Assembly (NCBI RefSeq): GCF_016592595.1 | Contig: NZ_AP012977.1 | Location: 248,001-312,000, forward strand | From: Abyssogena phaseoliformis symbiont OG214 | GTDB taxonomy: Bacteria; Pseudomonadota; Gammaproteobacteria; PS1; Pseudothioglobaceae | Length of the DNA stretch: 64,000 nt | Direction of reading: 5' to 3' | Shown: piece after piece, positions 58,393-64,000 of the stretch | How positions within the stretch are numbered: the stretch's first letter is position 1 | Layout of the letters: every line of letters starts with the position of its first letter | Program-made: the position numbers and the translations under genes | Notes under the pieces: model-generated | Seen by the model: the letters and a program-made list of their open reading frames with translations, nothing else | Told to the model about the DNA's origin: nothing | The model's database searches: none

Positions 58393-58404
58393 AAGGAAAG
58401 GGTT

Positions 58405-58980
58405 ATGAATGACACACTAGCCATTGGTAGAATTCTTATTATTGATGATGAGAATATTAATACAGAAACGATGATGGACACATTGGAAGATGTTAATTAC
58501 CATGTGGTTCTTGCGGCTAATGCCAACCAAGCTAAAACCATTATAAAAGATCAAATTTTTGACTTGGTTATGATGGATGTTTGGATGCCTGGACAGGATG
58601 GTATGTCGTTGTTAGAAGAATGGGCTCAAGCTGGTTTTTCTACACCGATTGTTATGATGTCTGGTCATGCAGAACACCAAGATGTGGTCAGGGCAATTAA
58701 ACTAGGTGCAGTTGATTTTTTGAAAAAACCGCTGCATGATATTTTGCCATTGGTGCGTAAAATTCTATCTGAGCAAGTACTAGAGAAATCTGGACACACT
58801 ATTAGTGGTATTGAATTTAATGCACCACTTAAAGAGGCGAGAAATATTTTTGAGGTACAATATTTCAATCACCACTTACAAGAGAACAACCATAATATTG
58901 CCAAGGTTGCAACACTTGCAGGATTAGAAAGAACCACTTTATATCGTAAGTTAAAAGATTTAGGTATTGATAAAAAATAA
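58405..58980 (+). CDS. NtrX-like response regulator lacking the AAA+ domain (REC-Fis)
   Basis: The receiver domain (RILIIDDENINTETMMDTL, MMDVWMPGQDGMSLLEEW with the phospho-Asp, VMMSGHAEHQDVV and FLKKPL) is joined by about 25 residues to a Fis-type HTH (LKEARNIFEVQYFNHHLQEN and VATLAGLERTTLYRKLKDLG). The tail is that of NtrX. NtrX normally has about 450 residues with a sigma-54 AAA+ domain between these parts; here the protein is 191 residues. It may now work as a PrrA/RegA-style regulator with sigma-70 promoters. It is in one operon with ntrY, trkA and trkH. Confidence 0.85.
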   Translation: MNDTLAIGRILIIDDENINTETMMDTLEDVNYHVVLAANANQAKTIIKDQIFDLVMMDVWMPGQDGMSLLEEWAQAGFSTPIVMMSGHAEHQDVVRAIKLGAVDFLKKPLHDILPLVRKILSEQVLEKSGHTISGIEFNAPLKEARNIFEVQYFNHHLQENNHNIAKVATLAGLERTTLYRKLKDLGIDKK

Positions 58981-58986
58981 AATAGT

Positions 58987-60360
58987 ATGAAAATCTTAAT
59001 TTTAGGTGCAGGGCAAGTTGGTGCAACATTAGCTAAATATTTAGGTTCAGATAATGATAATGACATTACCATTATTGATAAAGATGAGTCTAATTTATCA
59101 AACCTACAACGTCATTTAGATGTGAAAACCGTGTGTGGTCATGCTTCATATCCTAATGTTCTAGAGGAGGCAGATATTAAGAATATGGACATGGTCATTG
59201 CGGTAACACGATCAGATGAAGGCAATATGTTGGCTTGCCAGATGGCACACACTTTGTATCAAGTGGAGAAAAAAGTAGCGCGCATACGCACCGCTGAGTA
59301 TTTGCACAGAAAGGAGTTATTTTCACCTAATGCTATTCCTATTGATTTTATTATTACACCTGAAGAATTAGTGACTAACTATATTAAGCGTGTGGTTGAA
59401 GAACCAGGTGCTGAGCAGGTGTTTGAGTTTGAAAACGGGTTGGTTCAATTGGTAGAAACTAGAGCTTATGCAGGCACACCAATTGTAGGTCATTCTATTA
59501 AAGATCTACATGAACATTTGCCAAAAACACGGGTGCGCATTGTTAGTTTGTATCGCAACGGTAAGGCCATTCCCGTATCAGGAGAAACGGTCATTCGTGA
59601 TGGTGATCGGGTTTATTTCATGACCAAAAAGGCCAGTATTTCTAAAGTGATAAAGCAATTCAGGCGTGAAGATAAAGCTTATAGAAATATTATTATTGCG
59701 GGCGGTGGGCGTATTGGTCTTAATTTGGCAAAGTTCTTAGAAAAGGATCACCATGTTCGTATTATTGAGATGAATAAAGAGCGTGTTAGTAAGATTGCTG
59801 ATGAGCTTGATAATACATTAGTACTTTTAGGCAACGCTTCTGACGAGGAGTTATTATTAGAAGAGGGTATTGAAAGTACAGATTTATTTTTAGCCCTAAC
59901 AGATTCTGATGAAATTAATGTTATCGTTTCAATTTTAGCCAAACGCTTAGGCGCACATAAGACGATTGCTTTGGTTAAGCGCAATGTCTATGAAGATTTA
60001 GCCAAGCAAAGTGAAGATGTGGACATGGTCATATCGCCCGACCAAATTACAGTGAGCGGTATTTTGGCACATATTCGCAAGGGTGATACTATGATGGTGT
60101 ACTCATTGCGCCAAGGTAAGTCAGAGGCAATTGAGGTTATTGTACATGGTGATAAACATCATTCAGATGTTGTGGGTAAAACCATTGAGCAAATCAATTT
60201 GCCAGATGGTGTGGTCGTAGGTTCAGTCGTTAGAAATCATGAGGTTATTATGGGGTCGCGTACTTTAGTTATCAAGGAAGGAGACCACGTGTTATTGGTG
60301 TTAACTGATGTGAGTAAAATTCATGAAGTGGAAGAGTTGTTTGAAGGATATTTTGATTAA
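58987..60360 (+). CDS. trkA: Trk potassium uptake regulator TrkA
   Basis: TrkA is the cytoplasmic gating subunit of the Trk K+ channel. The 457-residue protein holds two RCK_N NAD-binding domains (ILILGAGQVGATLAKYLG and IIIAGGGRIGLNLAKFLE), each followed by a TrkA_C domain (VGHSIKDLHEHLPKTRVRIV and VVGKTIEQINLPDGVVVGSV). Intact. It lies 6 bp after the NtrX-like gene and 12 bp before trkH. Confidence 0.96.
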   Translation: MKILILGAGQVGATLAKYLGSDNDNDITIIDKDESNLSNLQRHLDVKTVCGHASYPNVLEEADIKNMDMVIAVTRSDEGNMLACQMAHTLYQVEKKVARIRTAEYLHRKELFSPNAIPIDFIITPEELVTNYIKRVVEEPGAEQVFEFENGLVQLVETRAYAGTPIVGHSIKDLHEHLPKTRVRIVSLYRNGKAIPVSGETVIRDGDRVYFMTKKASISKVIKQFRREDKAYRNIIIAGGGRIGLNLAKFLEKDHHVRIIEMNKERVSKIADELDNTLVLLGNASDEELLLEEGIESTDLFLALTDSDEINVIVSILAKRLGAHKTIALVKRNVYEDLAKQSEDVDMVISPDQITVSGILAHIRKGDTMMVYSLRQGKSEAIEVIVHGDKHHSDVVGKTIEQINLPDGVVVGSVVRNHEVIMGSRTLVIKEGDHVLLVLTDVSKIHEVEELFEGYFD

Positions 60361-60372
60361 CGATTATTAAAA

Positions 60373-61821
60373 ATGCAATTTAGTATTGTTTTTAAAACCA
60401 TTGGCTTGTTGCTAATGGTATTTAGTCTAACGCAATTACCACCTATTGTTGTTGACTTTATTTATGCTCAAAACGAAGCCTCATCTTTTTTCGCCGCTTT
60501 TTCTTTAACATTGTTAAGTGGTTTTGTTTTATGGTTGCCTTTTAGAAAATCAACCAAAAATTTTAGGATTCGTGAAGGTGTACTAGTAGTGGTGAGTTTT
60601 TGGTTTGTTTTATCCTTGTTTGCGACCACGCCATTTTTATTATCAACCTCTTTGGATATGTCCTTTAGTGATGCATTTTTTGAATCCATGTCGGGGCTGA
60701 CCACCACAGGTGCAACAGTACTTTCTGGGCTAGATGATTTGCCTAAAGCACTGTTGTATTATCGTCAGCAACTTCAATGGCTGGGTGGCATGGGTATTAT
60801 TGTTTTAGCGGTTGCTATCTTACCCATGTTAAGGGTTGGTGGTATGGAGCTTTACCATGCAGAATCAAGCGGTATTTCTAAAGAAAGACTCACGCCAAAG
60901 TTAGCTCAAACTGCCAAAGCACTATGGAAAATTTATATTAGCTTGACAGTTGTTTGTGCATTGAGTTACTACCTCGCAGGTATGGATGGATTTGATGCAA
61001 TTGGACATAGCTATGCAACGGTTGCTATCGGTGGTTTTTCTACTCATGGTGCATCAATTGGCTATTTTAATTCTTATGCAATCGAGTTAGTGGCAATGGT
61101 CTTTATGCTATTGGCAGGTATTAATTTTTCACTACATTTTCTTGTTTGGCGCAAGCGCAATATATTTATTTATTTGAAAGATTCTGAGTTCAAAGCCTAT
61201 TTGTTAATTTTAAGTACATCAATTTTATTGGTATCAAGTTATTTATTTGATAAGGGCTACTATCAAACCATGGAAGAGGCGATTAGACATGGCGTATTTC
61301 AAAGTATTTCCATTATGACCACCACAGGCTTTGTCAGTACAGATTTCTCATTATGGCCATTCGTGCTACCAGTGTTTTTAATTTTTGGTAGTTTTGTTGG
61401 TGCTTGTGCTGGCTCTACGGGCGGAGGTATTAAAGTTGTTAGAATATTATTGATGTTTAAATTAGCCATGAAAGAGATTAAAAAATTTATTCATCCTAAT
61501 GCACAAATCAACATCAAGCTTAATCAGAAAAGTGTTCCTGAGAATACCTTGGTGTCAGTTTGGGGTTTTTTCTCTTTATACGTAATTGCCTTTGTTATGA
61601 TTATGATTATGTTGATGTTTACTGGTCTTGAGCAGGTGAGTGCGTTTTCAGCAACTGCAGCGTCTATTAATAACCTAGGCCCAGGTTTGGGTGATGTTGC
61701 TGCTAATTATGGCAATATTAGCGATACAGCAAAATGGATTCTAAGTTTTTCAATGTTATTAGGACGCCTAGAAATATTAACCTTAATGGCTTTGTTGCAT
61801 AAGGCTTTTTGGCGTTTTTAA
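60373..61821 (+). CDS. trkH: Trk potassium channel subunit TrkH
   Basis: The 482-residue TrkH/TrkG membrane protein has the four selectivity-loop repeats: FESMSGLTTTGATVLSGLDD, HSYATVAIGGFSTHGASIGY, SISIMTTTGFVSTDFSLWP and ATAASINNLGPGLGDVAANY. GACAGSTGGGIKVVRILLMF matches the gate-loop region. It takes up K+ together with TrkA. Co-location with an NtrYX-like pair is also known in other proteobacteria. Confidence 0.96.
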   Translation: MQFSIVFKTIGLLLMVFSLTQLPPIVVDFIYAQNEASSFFAAFSLTLLSGFVLWLPFRKSTKNFRIREGVLVVVSFWFVLSLFATTPFLLSTSLDMSFSDAFFESMSGLTTTGATVLSGLDDLPKALLYYRQQLQWLGGMGIIVLAVAILPMLRVGGMELYHAESSGISKERLTPKLAQTAKALWKIYISLTVVCALSYYLAGMDGFDAIGHSYATVAIGGFSTHGASIGYFNSYAIELVAMVFMLLAGINFSLHFLVWRKRNIFIYLKDSEFKAYLLILSTSILLVSSYLFDKGYYQTMEEAIRHGVFQSISIMTTTGFVSTDFSLWPFVLPVFLIFGSFVGACAGSTGGGIKVVRILLMFKLAMKEIKKFIHPNAQINIKLNQKSVPENTLVSVWGFFSLYVIAFVMIMIMLMFTGLEQVSAFSATAASINNLGPGLGDVAANYGNISDTAKWILSFSMLLGRLEILTLMALLHKAFWRF

Positions 61822-61835
61822 ATACACTGTAAAAG

Positions 61836-63893
61836 TTACTCTACTATAATATTGTAGCTTGGCAAAGCGTTTAGTAGTTGTTTGCCATAAAATTTAGTGA
61901 CTAGACGATTGTCAAAAATGGTGATTTTTCCTGTATCAGTTTCTGTGCGAATCAAGCGACCACAGGCTTGAATGAGTTTAAGTGATGCATCGGGTAGAGA
62001 TATTTCCATAAAAGGGTTTCTATTTTGTGATTCAAGATAAGTGGCTAATGTTTTATCAATGGGCGAAGTGGGTACACTAAAGCGCAATTTGGCAATGACA
62101 ACATGGGTAAGGTTGTCGCCTTTTAAATCTACGCCTTCAGCAAAACTATCTAGCCCAAAAATAACACTACCCTTGCCTTGTTTGCGTAAGTTAATGTGTT
62201 TTTCTAAAATGTGCTTTTTGGGGTATTCGCCTTGAACAAACAAAGTACAATCTAGCTTTTTTTCTACCAAGTCTGCTACTATTTGCATTTGTTTATTAGA
62301 GGCAAATAGTACCAATGAACCTTCGTTACTATCAAGTCGTTTAAGTAGTTGTGATGTTACTTCTTGTGTGTGCTCATACACTTGGGTTGGGCTGGCTTTA
62401 AGTTTGGCAATGATAAAATCTACTTGGTCAAACACAAAAGGTGAAGGCAGGCGTAGGTATTGGTTTTCATTTCTTAGTAGCCCTAATTGTTTGTTTAAGC
62501 GCTCAAAACTACCGAGTGATGTTAGCGTGGCTGAAGTGAGAATGGCGCCTGAAACTTTTGACCAAATAAGTCGGTCTAGATTTTTTGAAACATCGGTTTG
62601 CGCACTATTAAGCAAGTAGTTTGTTTTTTTATTTGCGAGCGTGCTTTTTTCGACCCAACGTGAATGTGGTGCTTTATTTGGATCATCTTTTTGCAAGAAA
62701 GATGAAAATAAAGTAATAATACTAAGTAAATGCTGTTCACATTCACCAGCTGCATTACTAATAGGATCACTGATGCTTTTGTCTATGGCTGTTATTTTTA
62801 AATAGTCGCCCCAAGATTCTTTTAAAAGCGTGAATTTGGTTTGAACAGCGCCAATAAGCGTTAGAATATTTTCACTTATTTGTTTGATAGATTCATCAAC
62901 AATACCTTGGCTGAATAAATAAATATCGTCATTAAATTCTAGTTGTTTTAACAATTGAATTAAATCAGTCAGATAACCATCAATTTGTTTGATGTTAATA
63001 TCAGGTACATCTTGTTTGCTGATTTTGCATAATTGCTCACTAACTACTTTGGTTTGTCTAACGCTGGTTTTGATAAACTCAGTGTTGGTGGTTAATGAAA
63101 AGTGCGATAGTGCTTTTGAATTTAAGTGGTGTGCCTCATCAAAGATAAAGATTGATTCGCTAACATCAGGTAGCACAGTGTTTCCTGTGCTAAGGTCAGC
63201 CAAAACCAAATCATGATTAGTGACAATAACATCTGCTTTGGTAATTTTCCGTCTGGCTTTAAAAAAAGCGCAGTTTTGATAAGAATCACAGCTTTTTGCT
63301 GTGCAAGTAAAACGATTGCAAGCTATTTTTTGCCAAATAAAATGATCTGGCGCGCGCATTAAATCATCGATTTCTCCATTCCATTTCTTAGTTGAGTAAT
63401 CGCTTAGCATCTCACTGAGTTGTTCTAATTGATATTTTTCTGGTGGATTGTCAAACAGCGGCATTGATTCAAATAAAGAATTATCGCTCGTGTTATTTTC
63501 ACATACGTTAATTAAATTGCGAACACAAACGTAACGCGAACGCCCTTTGACTAGAGCATACTTAAAATCAACTGAGCAATATTTTTGTGCTTGTGGCATG
63601 TCTTTAAAAAGCAATTGTTCTTGCAGGGCGACATTGGCACTGGAGATAATTAGTTTCTTTTTATTGGCTTTAGCGATAGGAATACTGCCAAGTAAATAAG
63701 CAAACGTTTTTCCTGTACCTGTGGGTGCCTCAACACATAAAATATTATGCTCGCCTTTATGCTCTCCCGATAAAGTTTTAGAGATTTCAGCAATCATTTT
63801 GTTTTGTGCTTGGCGTGTTTTAAAGCCATCCATGTCTTCTTTTAAGCTTATAAATGACTGACGGATTTGAGCTTTTAGCTCATTTGAAAGCAT
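61836..63893 (-). CDS. dinG: DinG-family ATP-dependent DNA helicase
   Basis: The 685-residue XPD-like helicase has Walker A APTGTGKTFAYLLGSIPIA. The iron-sulfur cysteines are in YVCVRNLINVCE and CNRFTCTAKSCDSYQNCAFF. The DEAH box is SIFIFDEAHHLNSK, and late motifs are IFGLDSFAEGVDLKGDNL and IQACGRLIRTETDTG. DinG resolves R-loops and other structures. The gene is intact, unlike uvrD. It starts 4 bp after the ispB stop on the same strand. Confidence 0.92.
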   Translation of the reverse strand: MLSNELKAQIRQSFISLKEDMDGFKTRQAQNKMIAEISKTLSGEHKGEHNILCVEAPTGTGKTFAYLLGSIPIAKANKKKLIISSANVALQEQLLFKDMPQAQKYCSVDFKYALVKGRSRYVCVRNLINVCENNTSDNSLFESMPLFDNPPEKYQLEQLSEMLSDYSTKKWNGEIDDLMRAPDHFIWQKIACNRFTCTAKSCDSYQNCAFFKARRKITKADVIVTNHDLVLADLSTGNTVLPDVSESIFIFDEAHHLNSKALSHFSLTTNTEFIKTSVRQTKVVSEQLCKISKQDVPDINIKQIDGYLTDLIQLLKQLEFNDDIYLFSQGIVDESIKQISENILTLIGAVQTKFTLLKESWGDYLKITAIDKSISDPISNAAGECEQHLLSIITLFSSFLQKDDPNKAPHSRWVEKSTLANKKTNYLLNSAQTDVSKNLDRLIWSKVSGAILTSATLTSLGSFERLNKQLGLLRNENQYLRLPSPFVFDQVDFIIAKLKASPTQVYEHTQEVTSQLLKRLDSNEGSLVLFASNKQMQIVADLVEKKLDCTLFVQGEYPKKHILEKHINLRKQGKGSVIFGLDSFAEGVDLKGDNLTHVVIAKLRFSVPTSPIDKTLATYLESQNRNPFMEISLPDASLKLIQACGRLIRTETDTGKITIFDNRLVTKFYGKQLLNALPSYNIIVE

Positions 63894-63897
63894 GATT

Positions 63898-64000
63898 TTA
63901 TGACTGGCGTTGCAAGGAAAGGTCGCATAATAAAATCAATGCGTCTTTATAATCTGAGTCAGGTATTAGCTTGAGTGATTGCTTGGCAAGTTGGGCTGAT
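63898..64000 (-). CDS. ispB: Polyprenyl diphosphate synthase IspB, C-terminal end only (window edge)
   Basis: The last 33 codons read SAQLAKQSLKLIPDSDYKDA and LILLCDLSLQRQS. This matches the C-terminal helix of octaprenyl diphosphate synthases (AxxALxxLPDSxYKxALxxLAxFxxxR). IspB makes the side chain of ubiquinone. The call rests on this short tail only. The rest is to the right of the window. Confidence 0.7.
   Translation of the reverse strand, partial: SAQLAKQSLKLIPDSDYKDALILLCDLSLQRQS

Noticed and set aside
58405-58980. Treating the short NtrX-like gene as a pseudogene
   Set aside because: The frame is continuous, both domains are complete with their key residues, and spacing to neighbours is tight. 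Domain loss fits better than decay.

Overview
The window is AT-rich, gene-dense bacterial chromosome. Its gene set is gammaproteobacterial: EpmB, RluD/RluB, RlmD, GatCAB, an NtrY/NtrX-like pair next to TrkA/TrkH, NhaD, a Gram-negative porin and type III pantothenate kinase. About twenty recently broken genes sit between intact housekeeping genes. This mixture fits a sulfur-oxidising SUP05/Thioglobaceae-type bacterium whose genome is shrinking, such as a chemosynthetic symbiont of a deep-sea bivalve (vesicomyid symbionts are a plausible match). That placement is inferred from gene content; no marker gene was compared. Long housekeeping genes (ileS, gatA/B, proS, dnaK, dinG, ntrY) are open throughout, so the many frameshifts elsewhere are probably real decay and not poor sequence.

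Layout. 1-3.5 kb: the start of mraY, a frameshifted two-domain prolyl isomerase, an intact YfhL-type ferredoxin, a broken MNT-HEPN gene and a broken class V aminotransferase. 3.7-7 kb: an intact type II toxin-antitoxin pair leading directly into a wrecked glycolate oxidase operon (glcD, glcE, glcF). 7-11.7 kb: rlmD, a broken L,D-transpeptidase, a rhodanese and the peptidoglycan-recycling genes ampG and nagZ. 11.8-16.3 kb: decayed aldehyde dehydrogenase, its decayed divergent AraC-type regulator, and decayed uvrD. 16.4-25 kb: epmB behind a MITE-like element, a TlpA-like thioredoxin, broken arsC, a GST, the nadD-rsfS-rlmH cluster (rlmH broken), an MBL hydrolase, three tRNAs (Ala, Glu, Glu), rluD, broken pgeF, an S24-like protein and mutM. 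25-33 kb: a PuuD-like membrane protein, a porin with strong promoter and terminator, ygfZ, nhaD, coaX, trpS, a DUF4760 protein, rluB, and two tiny membrane-protein genes of which the first has an FNR-type promoter. 33-46.8 kb: ileS, aroB, a membrane coiled-coil protein, gatC-gatA-gatB, selO, a site-2 protease, proS, psd and a CorC-type protein. 46.8-54 kb: eno, dnaJ, dnaK (sigma-32-type promoter), coaD, rsmD, ppa and a broken rnd with an 18-copy hexanucleotide repeat. 54-56.2 kb: no intact gene, only a decayed FISUMP-domain surface protein. 56.2-64 kb: an NtrY-like kinase, an NtrX-like regulator lacking its AAA+ domain, trkA, trkH, dinG and the end of ispB.

Themes. Loss is concentrated in accessory functions. 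Glycolate oxidase and a glyoxylate-type aminotransferase are both dead, which would remove the usual 2-phosphoglycolate salvage route of a Calvin-cycle organism. Aldehyde oxidation and arsenate reduction are gone, and so are some repair and RNA-processing functions (uvrD, rnd, rlmH). Several lesions are short tandem duplications: a 7-bp unit in aldB and an 8-bp unit in uvrD. Other simple repeats occur nearby. This suggests replication slippage drives part of the decay.
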